Assembly: GCA_905221605.1 (NCBI GenBank)
Contig: CAJNDS010000857.1
Coordinates: forward strand, 284,817 to 348,816
Source: Symbiodinium natans
Taxonomy: Eukaryota > Sar > Dinophyceae > Suessiales > Symbiodiniaceae
Reading direction: 5' to 3'
DNA: 64,000 bases
Below are positions 1-25,871 of this stretch, one piece after another. Under the pieces are notes generated by a model that saw nothing but the letters and a program-made list of their open reading frames with translations, did no database searches and had not been told where the DNA came from. The position numbers were made by a program, and so were the translations under genes. Each line of letters opens with the position of its first letter. The stretch's first letter is position 1.

Positions 1-96
1 GGGTTCAGGGTTCAGGGTTTAGGGTTTAGGGTTCAGGGTTCAGGGTTCCGAGTTCTGGGCTGAGGGGATCCGGGCTTGCTTGAAACGGAACCCCGC

Positions 97-15557
<15,461 letters not shown>

Positions 15558-16249
15558 CTGCAATCGGAGTTGGGGGGAGGCGGCGGTTTGGGGCGGGGAC
15601 TTGGGGTTTTGGGGCGGGGGTTTGGGGGGGTTGAGGGTCGAGGGGCAGCACTCATCAAGCACAGGAAAACCGTACATTTGGATTCTCTGGCTTGTTGAGC
15701 TGCCCTGTATCGGGGTTAATGCTGATTGCATCCTGTCATCAGCGATCTTGGATGGCATGCACATTCTCCGTTTCTCTGTCATGCATTAGCTATCTTATGT
15801 TACTGGTGGTGAACTTTTCAGACCACGGGCATTGCATTTGCTCACCATGCCAGGCGTCTACACGCTATATCTTCCGGTTCTTCTCCATTCTCAGGAAGAA
15901 GACGTGCTAATCCAGCATGTCCTAGCAAAAAACGAGACCTAATCCCTAAACCCTAAACCCCAAACCCTAACCCTAAACCCCAAACGCCAAACCCTCAACC
16001 CTAAACCGGTATTCTTAATCATCTGACAGCAGCTACGATCTCTTCAGGGGCTCAGGGCTTCGAGCTTCTAGCTTGCTGCAGGGCAGCTCTGGGTTCTTGG
16101 CCCCCTGGGCTTGGAGGGCTGTAGGGTTTAATGAACTCTTGGGTTCAGAGTTGGGCTTAAGACTTGGATCAAGCGTGGACACCCTGCCTAAACACCCCAG
16201 TTTTGTAACAACCCCCAGGAAATATCAGAGACTCCAAAAAACCTTCAAA

Positions 16250-16345
16250 CAGCATAGAGTTGTGCCTGTATTCGGGCTTTGGTCATGCACACGCTTCGGC
16301 TGCCGTCCAGGTACAGCTGCTCGTTGCTTCCCCTCGGCTGTGGTT
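16250..16345 (-). CDS. Possible exon, unidentified
   Basis: Minus-strand open frame including NEQLYLDGSRSVCMTKARIQ. Repeat-free; boundaries not resolved. It lies upstream of the channel S1 exon and could be part of its N-terminus. Confidence 0.28.
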
Positions 16346-16894
16346 TTGGGATTAGGGCTTTAGAGCTTCCTTTAGAGCGCATGTGGGAAGCAAAGGAGAT
16401 AGCCGTAAAAAACTGTTCAGCCCTCAGCCCCAAACCCTGAACCCTGTACCTTAGAACCTTAAGTAGCAAGGGGATAACCGTGGCAAGCAAGGGGATAACC
16501 GTGGAATTTATTCGGCCCTGAGCCCCCCAAACCCTGAACCCTGTACCTTAGAACCTGAGTGTAGCAAGCAGGTTGCTAGTTGCTTGTCAAGGCCATCAGA
16601 GTCCATCCAAGCTGCTGCCTCCGGGCTTTCTGAACACCCTAAACAATAAACCCTAAACCCTAAACCCTAAACCCTAAACCCTATCTGACGCTGTAGGGGT
16701 TTAGGGTTTGGATTCTGAGGTTCATTGTTTCTGCTTTGCTTGCCCTGCACTAAACCCTCATCCGAAAAGAAGGAAAATCCACCCTAAAACGGTCAAAGCT
16801 CTAAACTCTAAACTCAAAACTCAAAACTCTAAGCTCAAAACACTCAGTAAAACCCCCAAACCCCAAATGGCCTTATCGCCGAGACGGGCAGGTG

Positions 16895-17118
16895 ACTGCA
16901 AGTGTAAGTGCAAGTGTCCGTGCACGTATGATTGCAAGTGCAAGCGTAAGTGTAGGTGCAAGCGTAAGGGTAAGCCTAAGCGTAAGTGTGGGTGTAAGTG
17001 TAAGTGTAAGTGTAAGTGTAAGTGTAAGTGTAAGTGTAAGTGTAAGTGTAAGTGTAAGTGAAGGTGTAAGTGTAAGTGCAAGTGTAAGTGTAAGTGTGAT
17101 TGTAGGTGTGAGTTTAAG
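16895..17118 (+). repeat. (AAGTGT)n hexamer microsatellite
   Basis: GTAAGT/GTGCAAGT hexamers over about 220 bp. Open in three frames (Cys-Lys, Val-Ser and, on the minus strand, His-Leu repeats); not a gene. Confidence 0.88.
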
Positions 17119-17129
17119 TGCGTGCGTGC

Positions 17130-17215
17130 ATATGCGTGCGATGGCCTCCGGAGGGCCCGTCTATGTGTTTGCTCCGCTGCTCCCCGTTTTCTCTGTCCCA
17201 CTCAGACTCCAAACA
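17130..17215 (-). CDS. Possible exon, unidentified
   Basis: Minus-strand open frame reading ESEWDRKRGAAEQTHRRALR, strongly basic. It lies between two low-complexity tracts. Could be upstream channel sequence; not established. Confidence 0.25.
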
Positions 17216-17292
17216 AAACACCAAAACCTGGCCCTAAAAACCTGAAACCTCCGAAAAGTTGCCGAACAACCCCCAACCCTCGGAAAACCTCC

Positions 17293-17293
<1 letters not shown>

Positions 17294-17337
<44 letters not shown>

Positions 17338-17520
17338 TAAAAAAAGCCCCAAAACCCCAAAACCCCAAAACCCCCAAAACCTCCAAAACCCCCAAAACCG
17401 CCAAAACCCCCAAAACCCCCAAAACCCCAAAACCCCCAAAACCCCCAAAAAACCCAAAACCCCCAAAACCCCCAAAACCCCCAAAACCCTTCAAAAACCC
17501 AAAACCCCCAAAGCCAGAAA
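17294..17520 (+). repeat. Poly-C (about 40) followed by CCCAAAA repeats
   Basis: A long uninterrupted C run ends near 17334. CCCCCAAAA-type 8-9-mers follow to about 17510. The Pro/Lys and Gly/Phe ORFs over it are artefacts. Confidence 0.85.
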
Positions 17521-17746
17521 CCCCCAGTGCGCCCAAACGCCAGGGCAAGGGGCATAATGGGCCCCTGGAAGGCCCAGCGCTTGCCCGCCTGTGGTTCCGG
17601 TTTGGGGTTTAGGGGTTACGGTGGAACTTTGTGTTAAGAAATTTTATGAAGCAAGAAATTAGACTCTCGAATTGAGAAAAATAGTTATATTCAGAGTCTG
17701 AATCGCAACCCAAACGTAATTACAAATTGAATGGCCTTTTTGCAAG

Positions 17747-18690
17747 GCTCCAGCCCTCCAGCCCTCCAGCCCTCCAGCCCTCCAGCCCTCCAGCCCTCCA
17801 GCCCTCCAGCCCTCCAGCCCTCCAGCCCTCCAGCCCTCCAGCCCTCCGCCCTCCAGCCCTCCAGCCCTCCAGGATTAAGCCCTCCAGGATTAAGCCCTCC
17901 AGCAGCCTTAAGCCCTCCAGGATTAAGCCCTCCCTCCAGGATTAAGCCCTCCAGGATTAAGCCCTCCAGGATTAAGCCCTCCAGGATTAACCCCTCCAGG
18001 ATTAAGCCCTCCAGGATTAAGCCCTCCAGGATTAAGCCCTCCAGCCCTCCAGCCCTCCAGCCCTCCAGCCCTCCAGCCCTCCAGCCCTCCAGCCCTCCAG
18101 CCCTCCAGCCCTCCAGCCCTCCAGCCCTCCAGCCCTCCAGCCCTCCAGCCCTCCAGCCCTCCAGCCCTCCAGCCCTCCAGCCCTCCAGCCCCTGTCCTAG
18201 ACCTGTCAATCTGAATTCTTTCTTGCTCCAAAATCTTTGGGGCTGGAGGGCTGGAGGGCTGGAGGGCTGGAGGGCTGGAGGGCGGCTGGAGGGCGGCTGG
18301 AGGGCTGGAGGGCGGCTGGAGGGCGGCTGGAGGGCGGCTGGAGGCGGCTGGGGCGGCTGGAGGCGGCTGAGGGGGCGGCTGGAGGGCGGCTGGAGGGCGG
18401 TGGCTGGAGGGCGGCTGGAGGGCGGCTGGAGGGCGGCTGGAGGTGGCGGAGGGCGGCTGGAGGCGGCTGGAGGGCGGCTGGAGGGCGGCTGGAGGGCGGC
18501 TGGAGGGCGGCTGGAGGGCGGCTGGAGGGCGGCTGGAGGGCGGCTGGAGGGCGGCTGGAGGGCGGCTGGAGGGCGGCTGGAGGGCGGCTGGAGGGCGGCT
18601 GGAGGGCGGCTGGAGGGCGGCTGGGCGGCTGGAGGGCTGGAGGGCTGGAGGGCTGGAGGGCTGGAGGGCTAGAGGGCTAGAGGGCTGGAG
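17747..18690. repeat. Giant inverted minisatellite (CCCTCCAGC)n then (GGCTGGAGG)n
   Basis: Left arm 17747-18190: CCCTCCAGC 9-mers plus a block of CCCTCCAGGATTAAG 15-mers (about 17860-18040). Right arm 18241-18690: GGCTGGAGG 9-mers and GGCTGGAGGGC 11-mers, the reverse complement. A 50-bp unique spacer separates them. Long ORFs on both strands (172-313 aa, Pro-Ser-Ala-Leu or Gly-Trp-Arg-Ala) are repeat translations. Confidence 0.85.
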
Positions 18691-19099
18691 GGCGGAGAAA
18701 GCAAAGGGTTGGTCAGGTTGAATAAGAAATGTTTTCAAGACTCTCGCCTCAAATCTACCTTTCTTAATACATCTGCCTGGTTAAGAAATGTCCCAGACTC
18801 TGGTGGACCTTCGAACCTTTCTTATCATAAGTTTTGACCGTAGGGCTTGGGGTCTAGAGGTTAGGGATCAAGAGTTTAGTGCTGCACGGGGTTCAGGGGC
18901 TCATAGGGGAACCCTACGAAGGTTCTCGATCCCTGAGCCCGGGAGCCCGAAAGCAGTACCCCAAAACACCCGATAGCCCGAGCCCCAAACCCTTAAAACC
19001 CTCAAACCCTAAACCCTAAACCCTCTAGGCCCTCCAAGGCGTCGAAGCACTTGGGGTAGATCTGGATTGCGACCATTCTTGGTGCCCTTAACTAGAAAG

Positions 19100-19620
19100 G
19101 AATATACTGAACACAACACTCCGAAAAATGGCGTTTAACAGGTCTTTTGGCTGCAGCTGCTTGGTTGAAAGTGTAACGGCGCCTGCAGTGCGCCGTGCGT
19201 TTTTGCATACAGCTTGTTGTTGCACGATGCAAAAACCCTGGCAAACGCACTCTTTACAGCAAAGTGCCTCAAGCAGAAAGGCACAAATCCCTGAAACACA
19301 CTATATTTTTAGAGGCTTACCAGGTTTCCGCAGCGCTTCGCGCCCACTCCAAACGAAACTTTGTCAGGCCTTACACTCCCTGCAGAGGCCGGCCAAGGCT
19401 TTATACGCTTGTGACAACGCGTCTTGCTCCACATCCTTGCGCAGTATGCTGTACAATCAGGCAAAAACGCTGTAAATGCCAGTGTTTCCGGCATGGTCGC
19501 CAAAGGCATAGATGCTTGTGACAACGTGTCTCGCTGCACCTCCTTGCGCAGTATGCTGTGCAAGGAGGCGACAATGCGGTTTTTACCCGTGATTTGGCCA
19601 TGGCCGCCACACGAATTGAC
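19100..19620. other. Palindrome-rich unique stretch beside the LSU rRNA fragment
   Basis: No telomeric repeats for over 500 bp. It holds GTTTTTGCAT/ATGCAAAAAC inverted repeats (about 19199-19234), a GGCGC/GCGCC hairpin near 19180, and two copies of a GCTTGTGACAACG...GCGCAGTATGCTG block about 115 bp apart (19407 and 19522). Short inverted repeats are typical of dinoflagellate mitochondrial DNA, so this may belong to the same insert. Confidence 0.35.
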
Positions 19621-19727
19621 ATTCTTGCCCCGCCCAACCCACCCCGCCCACCCCCACCCCGCCACCCCAACCCCCCCACCCCCAAACAAGAAACATAAGC
19701 CCTGAAACCTGAAAAGATGCTTTAACG

Positions 19728-19910
19728 CAGCGCGGTACAGGCGCCGTCACCTCAAAAAGGTCCTAAGGTAGCAACACTCCTTGACAGGTGAGTTCCCACG
19801 ACCCTCGTCTTTCAGAAAGTGAGGCGTCCTTGATTGCGAGGAAGCCAACGGCCTAACAACAAGACCCTGGGCACTTGGCTCGCTGTGCCCTTTACAACTG
19901 TTAGATCGTG
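19728..19910 (+). rRNA. Organelle-type LSU rRNA core fragment, probably mitochondrial insert
   Basis: Positions 19745-19802 keep the universal domain IV core: GCCGT, then AAAAAGGTCCTAAGGTAGCA, then CTCCTTGACAGGTGAGTTCC. The GGTCCTAAGGTAGC form is bacterial/organellar; eukaryotic nuclear 28S has CTCTTAAGGTAGCC here. The following sequence holds AACAACAAGACCC, which resembles the domain V AAAGACCC motif. Dinoflagellate and apicomplexan mitochondria encode LSU rRNA as fragments (for example LSUE) covering this region. It is most likely a nuclear copy of mitochondrial DNA; a plastid minicircle origin is less likely. Ends are approximate. Confidence 0.62.
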
Positions 19911-20335
19911 GATTAACCTCATCTTCGCCCGTCTCTCGGAAATGTCCGGGGTGCTTCATTCCTTCGCCTCTTTCTTCTACATTCACTTCTGTTGCAGCGT
20001 TTTCGCGCTCGTTTGCTATGCCCGGCTACAGTAGACATGTATTGCTTGTACCTCGCGGGCATTTAATATCAAATCCTAAACCCTATACCCTAAACCCTAA
20101 ACCCTACACCCTAAACCCTTTACTAAACTCTACCCCCTCCTCTTTGTCGAGGCAAACCCCCGACCTCGTGGTCTTCGTCCCTCGCCGCTTTCGCTGCGAG
20201 GAGCCACTGCTCCTGGAGAGAAGGGCTTGAGGGGACTAGGGTTTAGGGTTTAGGGTTTAGGGTTTAGGGTTTAGGGTTTAGGGTTTAGGATTAGATATCA
20301 AATGCACGCGAGGTAAAATCAATAGATGGTTTAAG

Positions 20336-20544
20336 GTTTAGGGTTTAGGGTTTAGGCTTAGGGTTTAGGGTTTAGGGTTTAGGGTTTAGGGTTTAGGGTT
20401 TAGGGTTTAGGGGGTTTAGGGGGTTTAGGGGGTTTAGGGGGTTTAGGGGGTTTAGGGGGTTTAGGGTTTGGGGGGTTTAGGGGGTTTAGGGGGTTTAGGG
20501 GGTTTAGGGGGTTTAGGGGGTTTAGGGTTTAGGGTTTAGGGTTG
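20336..20544 (+). repeat. Telomeric heptamers and (GGGGGTTTA)n nonamers
   Basis: Nine TTTAGGG units, then 12 GGGGGTTTA nonamers, then heptamers again. Lies directly upstream of the plus-strand acidic exon. Confidence 0.92.
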
Positions 20545-20632
20545 AGGCCGCTGCTCAACTCCATCAGAACTTAGACCTTTCGCAGCCGTAAGCCTAAACC
20601 CTAACCTAAACCCTAAGCCCTAAACCCCTGAA

Positions 20633-20728
20633 GTGTCGGACTTCTTCCTCACGATGAATGGCAGCCTCTCGAACCCGGAGGAAGAGGAGCAGAGTGAAGA
20701 ACAAGATCCTGGTGCCCAGATGGGCTAA
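20633..20728 (+). pseudogene. Acidic terminal exon, plus copy, probably damaged
   Basis: Reads VSDFFLTMNG, then SLSNPEEEEQ, then SEEQDPGAQMG and stop. It is nearly identical to the minus-strand exon at 23603-23713. Here the acceptor dinucleotide is AA where the other copy has AG, and the stop falls five residues early (CAG changed to TAA). Protein not recognised; the tail is Glu-rich. Confidence 0.6.
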
Positions 20729-21115
20729 ACTTCGAAAATTTTGCCCTCAACCCTTAACCCTAAACCCTAAGCCTTAAACCCTAAACCCTAAACCCTGAAT
20801 CCTTTCTTCCATGAACGTGTTCAAGGTTCAAGTTTTGCGGGATTCAGGGTTCAGGGCTTAGCACCGAAAGGGGCTTCTCGGGGTTTAGGGGTTTACATAG
20901 GGGTGGTGGGGTTAGGGTTTAGGGCTTAGGGCTTAGGGTTTAGGGCTTAGGGCTTAGGGCTTCGGGCTTAGGGTTTAGGGTCTAGGGGTTTTGGGCTTTC
21001 AGGCTTCTGCGCTTAGGGTGCCTAAACCCTACAACTTCCACCCAAACAGAAGGCCGGAATCGTCCTGTGTTTCGTGCCATCTCTTCTGTTCTTCCTCCAC
21101 CTGGCGCGGAAGGGC

Positions 21116-21247
21116 TTAGGGTTTAGGGTTTAGGGTTTAGGGTTTAGGGTTTAGGGTTTAGGGTTTAGGGTTTAGGGTTTAGGGTTTAGGGTTTAGGGTT
21201 TAGGGTTTAGGGTTTAGGGTTTAGGGTTTAGGGTTTAGGGTTTAGGG
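21116..21247 (+). repeat. Telomeric array (TTTAGGG)n
   Basis: About 18 heptamers; within 75 bp the next array runs in the opposite orientation. Confidence 0.95.
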
Positions 21248-21319
21248 AGTTCTTAAACCCTTTTGAGGCGCCAGGCATCCTTGGGGCTCCTTGATCGGGG
21301 CAGTTAGGGCTTACAAGGA

Positions 21320-21444
21320 GCCCTAAACCCTAAACCCTAAACCCTAAACCCTAAACCCTAAACCCTAAACCCTAAACCCTAAACCCTAAGCCCTAAGCCC
21401 TAAGCCCTAAGCCCTAAGCCCTAAGCCCTAAGCCCTAAGCCCTG
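21320..21444 (-). repeat. Telomeric array (CCCTAAA)n changing to (CCCTAAG)n
   Basis: Nine CCCTAAA then eight CCCTAAG units: a sharp switch from canonical to variant repeat. Confidence 0.94.
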
Positions 21445-22317
21445 CCCCAACCCTGAACCCTAAGGAGGAGTTCGGGGTCCTCACAATAAGGGAATCCTAC
21501 TATTTGGGTGTCTACTTTAGGGGGTCCCCTATTTTCGTAAACCCTCAAATCTGGCTCCCGGGTCAGCTTAGGGCTTAGGGCTTCTCGAGGGACCAATCCC
21601 CAGAGGTTCAGGGCTTAGGGTGCAGGGTCGAGGGTTGAACGCCTCTTCCTCCAAAAAAACACCAATCCTTTAACTCCCAAAACACCCCCAAGGGCCAGAA
21701 GGGATACCCTAAACCCTAAACCGAAACCCTAAACCCGAAACCCTAAACCCTAAACCCTAACCCTCAAGCAGAGGACTCGGATGCTGGGTTGAGAGGGTCA
21801 GGACTTCGGGCCCTTGGACTTCGAAAGAAACACGCGGCCAGCGAGACCATCTGCCGAATGACTCCGGAGCTTGACCTTACCTCAGCAACACACGGCTTAC
21901 GGTTGAGGGTTTAGGGTTTAGGGTTTAGGGTTCAGGGTTTAGGGTTTAGGGTTTAGGGTTTAGGGTGTTGAGGGCCGTTTAGACTTGTAGGGTTGCTCAT
22001 GGTCCGGGTTGAGAGGGCTTAAGGCGTAGGGCGAAGCAAATTCGGCGCTTGGGCCCTGCGCCACAGCAGGGGGTCGGACTCCAGCCCTGAATCCCCTCAC
22101 CCTGAACCCTAAACCCTAAACCCTAAACCCTGAACCCTAAACCCTAAACCCTAAACCCTAAACCCCAAACCCTAAACCCTAAACCCTAAACTGAACCCTG
22201 CCATGCTGGCCGATGTGAGCCTGAAAAAGCAGCCAGCACAGTGCCGGGCAACGGCCCAGAACACAGCGCAGGAGGCAGAACCTAGCCTAAACCGCACAAA
22301 CCAGCAAACCCTAAACC

Positions 22318-22670
22318 CTAAAACCCCTAAAACCCCCAAAAACCCTAAGACCCTAAGACCCTAAAACCGCTAAAATCCCTAAAAGCCTGAAACCCTGAAA
22401 CCCTGAAATCCCTAAACCCCTAAAACCCCTAAACCCCTAAAACCCTCAAAAACCCTCAAAAACCCCCCAAAAAACCCTAAAACCCTTAAACCCTGCCCAA
22501 AAACGCTAAAACCCTTAAACCCTTAAACCCTTAAACCCTTAAACCCTTAAACCCTTAAACCCTTAAACCCCAAAAACCCTGAAACCCTTAAACCCTTAAA
22601 GCCCCCAAAAACCCTAAAACCCCCAAAAACCCTTAAACCCTTAAAACCCCCAAGAACCCTAAATCCCAAA
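22318..22670 (-). repeat. Degenerate CCCTAAA-related tract with (AAACCCTT)n
   Basis: About 350 bp of mixed AACCC units, including eight AAACCCTT octamers at 22508-22570. Confidence 0.85.
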
Positions 22671-22769
22671 AATGAACCTCCGGGGCTCCGGCAAAGAGCT
22701 CCAGGCGGCCCGCAGGCTGGTCGCTCATCGCGTGCCGCATTTGCCTCACAGTTGTTGCGTTGGTGTTTT

Positions 22770-22925
22770 TTTTTTTTTCTGGGGGATGGGGGGGGGGGAC
22801 GGGGGGGATGGGGGGGGGGATGGGGGGGGGGGGAGGGGGGGGGATGGGGGGGGGGGGATGGGGGGGGGGGATGGGGGGGGGGGGGGGGGGGGGGGGGGAT
22901 GGGGGGGGAGGGGGGGGGGGGTTGG
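22770..22925 (+). repeat. T-run followed by (GGGGGATG)-type G-rich tract
   Basis: Thirteen T, then about 140 bp of G with regular AT interruptions. Gly-rich ORFs in all three plus frames are artefacts. Strong potential for G-quadruplexes. Confidence 0.85.
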
Positions 22926-22941
22926 GGTTTTGGGGTTGGGG

Positions 22942-23044
22942 TTTTGGGTTTAGGGTTTAGGGTTTAGGGTTTAGGGTTTAGGGTTTAGGGTTTAGGGTTT
23001 AGGGTTTAGGGTTTAGGGTTTAGGGTTTAGAGTTTAGGGTTTTA
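22942..23044 (+). repeat. Telomeric array (TTTAGGG)n
   Basis: Fourteen heptamers following the G-rich tract. Confidence 0.95.
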
Positions 23045-23337
23045 GGCTTCGGAGGGGTGAGAAAAGGTCTGCAACAGTTCCATCAGGGACGGGGGGGGGT
23101 TGGGGACTGGCTCCCGGGCTTCTTTGCTGCAATGCGTTTTACAAGCTGAACGGGCTCTGCTTCACAGCCACAGCTTCAGATTTTAGGCTTTGTATCAGGT
23201 CTGGGGCTTTAGGGGTTCGGAACTTTGGGATTCTAGAGCTTTGGGGGGCTTTTTGGGGTTCTTCTCGGAAGATTGAAGGGGTTGGGTGTACGAGGCTTGG
23301 GTTGCGATGCTGCCCCCGTTTCAAAGAGTCTAAAGAT

Positions 23338-23386
23338 TGAAATAGGGGGTACTCTAATCCCCATTTTAAGGGGGAACATCCCAAGG
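23338..23386. mobile_element. TTGGGATGTTCC-family element, right half
   Basis: Only the right half is visible: GGGGGTACTCTAATCCCCAT followed by TTTAAGGGGGAACATCCCAA. Confidence 0.42.
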
Positions 23387-23602
23387 TTTGGGTGTGTAGT
23401 AGGGAAAGAAAGAAGGGGCGCCGCTGGGCGGCCCCAAGCTTGAGGCTTAGGGGTCACAGACTCGCACTCAGGCCTACTGAACTGAAGCCTAGGGGTTTGG
23501 GGGCTTTAGGGTTTAGGGTTTAGGGTTTAGGGTTTAGGGTTTAGGGTTTAGGGTTTAGGGTTTAGGGTTTAGGGCTGAGGGTTTAGGGTTTAGGGTTTAG
23601 GG

Positions 23603-23713
23603 CTAAATTTTCGAAGTCTGGCCCATCTGGGCACCAGGCTCTTGTTCTTCACTCTGCTCCTCTTCCTCCGGGCCCGGGTGGCTGCCATTCATCGTGAGGA
23701 AGAAATCCGACAC
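23603..23713 (-). CDS. Acidic terminal exon, minus copy
   Basis: Thirty-six residues and a stop: VSDFFLTMNG, SHPGPEEEEQ, SEEQEPGAQM, GQTSKI. It begins after a CTGAG acceptor followed by G. An inverted second copy lies about 2.9 kb to the left. The highly acidic C-terminus does not identify a family. Upstream exons of this gene, expected to the right, were not found. Confidence 0.6.
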   Translation of the reverse strand: MSDFFLTMNGSHPGPEEEEQSEEQEPGAQMGQTSKI

Positions 23714-23729
23714 CTCAGGGTTTAGGGTT

Positions 23730-24510
23730 TAGGGTTTCGGGTTTAGGGTTTAGGGTTAGGGTTTAGGGTTTAGGGTTTATTTAGGGTTTAGGGTTTAGGG
23801 TCCCCCTTATACTACCAGTCCTTGATAGGGACTATATTAAGGACTGCTAGTATAAGGGGCATGTGTTCCAAGGACGTGGCGGTCGGCTTCTTTTCTGCTA
23901 TTTTGAAGGGGGCGGCGCCCCCGTGCCTTTGGCTTGGTTCGTGCGACAAAAGCCCTGCTAGGTTTCGAGTTGCGGCGGGTTTCGGATCACCGTTGCAGGC
24001 CTCAAGAAGGATCTGGCCTGATCAGGCAAGTTGCAGCGAGAGCATTCGGGAGGAGCCCCTACGTGAGCGCATGCCTTGTGGACTAAAGCGGAAGCAGCTG
24101 CTTTTGGTCCCTCTTGCTCTATCTTTTAAACTGCGCCTGCTTCCGCTTTCTCCATTCTTTCACCCTGCCGGTGGTTTCAAAGGAAGACGGGCCCTCAAAA
24201 AATGGGCTGGCCAGCGTGTCGAACATAAGTTAAGTGTTAATCCCCTCCCCCGCATATTGAACCCGACCTACCCCCTAATATTTGGATACCCCCCGTTATA
24301 GGAATATGATAGTATATGGGAGGGGGTATTTCACATTATATAGGGGGTAGGGGGCGGGGTTAAATAAAATTGTAGGGGAAGAGATGAAGACTTCGCACTG
24401 AGCCTCGTTCGCTTGTCCGGCTTGTCGCCTACACAAGCCCGCTGACGCGAGGTCACACGCGGCTTCGGGGGATGGGCTCCAGGCTTTAGGGGCCTCGATG
24501 CCCTAAAGTA
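23730..24510. other. Intergenic or intronic stretch with element remnants
   Basis: Contains the trimmed element at 23797-23862, an inverted pair AAAGCGGAAGCAG/CTGCTTCCGCTTT (24085 and 24137), and GGGGGTA/TACCCCC palindromic bits near 24275-24355. The 159-codon plus-strand frame has no recognisable domain and partly overlaps the element. Confidence 0.35.
23797..23862. mobile_element. TTGGGATGTTCC-family element, trimmed at both ends
   Basis: Core palindrome CCCCCTTATACTACCAGTCC against GGACTGCTAGTATAAGGGG, with the outermost TTGGGATG/CATCCCAA lost. Telomeric repeats abut the left end. Confidence 0.48.
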
Positions 24511-24756
24511 TCATCGAGCCTCTTCTCGGAGGCCCAAGAAGGTGCCTGTGAGGTTCGTCACTTTTTCAGCGCAACCGATGTGCATGCACTGGTACGACAG
24601 ACGGAGCTGCGCCGACCTCCTTGTGCCCCAAGAAAGAGTCTTCAAGCAGTCGTGATCTGCGACTGAAGATGACTCAGATGACTCGAGTTCCGCTTGCAAA
24701 ACGAGAAAAGCACCGCGCCGGTGTTTCGGCTTACAAACTGAAGCAACCAAAAACAC
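24511..24756 (-). CDS. Possible terminal exon or small ORF, 81 aa
   Basis: Open for 81 codons. The C-terminal half (WGTRRSAQLRLSYQCMHIGC and on to a stop after LREEAR) looks protein-like and is free of repeats. No family recognised. The first 10-20 residues may be intron. Confidence 0.35.
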   Translation of the reverse strand: MFLVASVCKPKHRRGAFLVLQAELESSESSSVADHDCLKTLSWGTRRSAQLRLSYQCMHIGCAEKVTNLTGTFLGLREEAR

Positions 24757-25372
24757 AACAGACAGGGTAGCCTAGGGTTTAGGCTTTTGGAGCTTAAGGT
24801 TGAGTGAGGGTAGAGGGTTTCGGGCATCTCTGGCAAAGAGTCCAAGCAAGGACGGCGCCACCGCACTCCCAGAATCGAGCCCCACCGCCGAGGGGAGATA
24901 CTGCCCCGAGGCTGCTTCCCAAACAGCTGCGAAGGCCATCACAGGCTACCCAAACTGAGGGCTCAGCCCCCACAATCTCTACATAAACCCCAAACCTTCA
25001 GCATCCCGCAAATCTCGTCTGGCCAACAGCATCTCCGGGGATGTTAGGAGTCAAGGTACTTCAAACGAAGTACGAGTACCAGAAACAACGCGCAACATCT
25101 GTCGCAACATGCCCCGATCATGGTGTCTGACCTTCCCGAACAGCGACCCTTTGCTGAGTTTGGGGTTTAGCCGACCCCTTCGCTGAAAACAGGGATTCCA
25201 TCTTTCTTGTGCCCCTTGGGCGTGGGGAGGGGACCTCCCCTTTTCAATGCCCCTTGGACTCCTGACAAGAACCCCCTCCCCCCCTCCCCCCCCCCACCCT
25301 AATCTTCGACCCTACTCCGCCCAAAAAAGACCCCAAACCCCATGTAAGCCCTACTTGTAGGTGTAGAGACTC

Positions 25373-25434
25373 CTGTGCTCCCAGCATTGCTCGTCAACGT
25401 CGAGTTCCGTCGGGGGCGATGGCTGCGCGGCGAC
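25373..25434 (-). CDS. Possible exon, unidentified
   Basis: Bounded by TCCGAG before G and CACAG before GA. In one frame it reads VAAQPSPPTELDVDEQCWEH. A second open frame is more basic; frame not settled. Confidence 0.3.
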
Positions 25435-25469
25435 CTCGGACCGAGAGATTGGGTTTAGGGCATACTTAC

Positions 25470-25565
25470 TGTTGGTGCGCAGGGCATGAGGGAATTTGGG
25501 CCCTATATATACCCTTTAAGGGATTACATGGGGTACCTCATTCCCCCATTCCCTGCTAACCAACA
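25470..25565. mobile_element. MITE related to 39784-39915
   Basis: Ends TGTTGGTGCGCAGGGCATGA and CATTCCCTGCTAACCAACA are imperfect inverted repeats. The core GGGCCCTATATATACCC and AAGGGATTACATGGGGTACC matches the other copy in layout. Confidence 0.5.
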
Positions 25566-25721
25566 GCAAGCTTAGGGCAGCTTAGGGTTCTACACCCTAA
25601 ACCCTAAACCCTAGACCCCAAACTATATACACTGTCAGTCCTCAGGGCGATGAGGCATGCGAGACGCAGAAGGAACTGTGGCTCAGTGAGCTGCTTTGGC
25701 AGCTCAGAAATTCCCAGAATA

Positions 25722-25871
25722 CTGGGAGGATCCAGAAGTAGATCCCTCTTAAGGGTTCCTAGAAATGACCACTAGGGTACAGAAAGTAGATCCCTCTTAA
25801 GCTTTCCTAGGAATGACCCTCTAGTGGTGTGGGGTACTATTTGGGGGCTCGACGTTTTGGATCCTCCCAGC
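25722..25871. repeat. CTGGGAGGATCC inverted repeat with internal direct repeat
   Basis: CTGGGAGGATCC at the left and GGATCCTCCCAG at the right enclose two direct copies of AAGTAGATCCCTCTTAAG with TTCCTAGRAATGACC. MITE-like; seen once. Confidence 0.42.

Noticed and set aside
1-59. True chromosome end at the left edge because of GGGTTCAGGG/TTTAGGG repeats
   Set aside because: The run is short and mixed, coding exons follow at once, and similar runs occur throughout; nothing marks a terminus.
17691-18738. Long ORFs of 147-313 aa on both strands
   Set aside because: They are translations of the CCCTCCAGC/GGCTGGAGG repeats and exist in several frames and both strands at once.
21030-21112. Transmembrane-like plus-strand exon AGIVLCFVPSLLFFLHL
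   Set aside because: The minus strand has an equally good exon (VEEEQKRWHETQDDS) with AG before G and a GC donor; not decidable by eye.
23822-24301. 159-aa plus-strand ORF
   Set aside because: It starts within an inverted-repeat element and has no recognisable domain; no exon signals support it.
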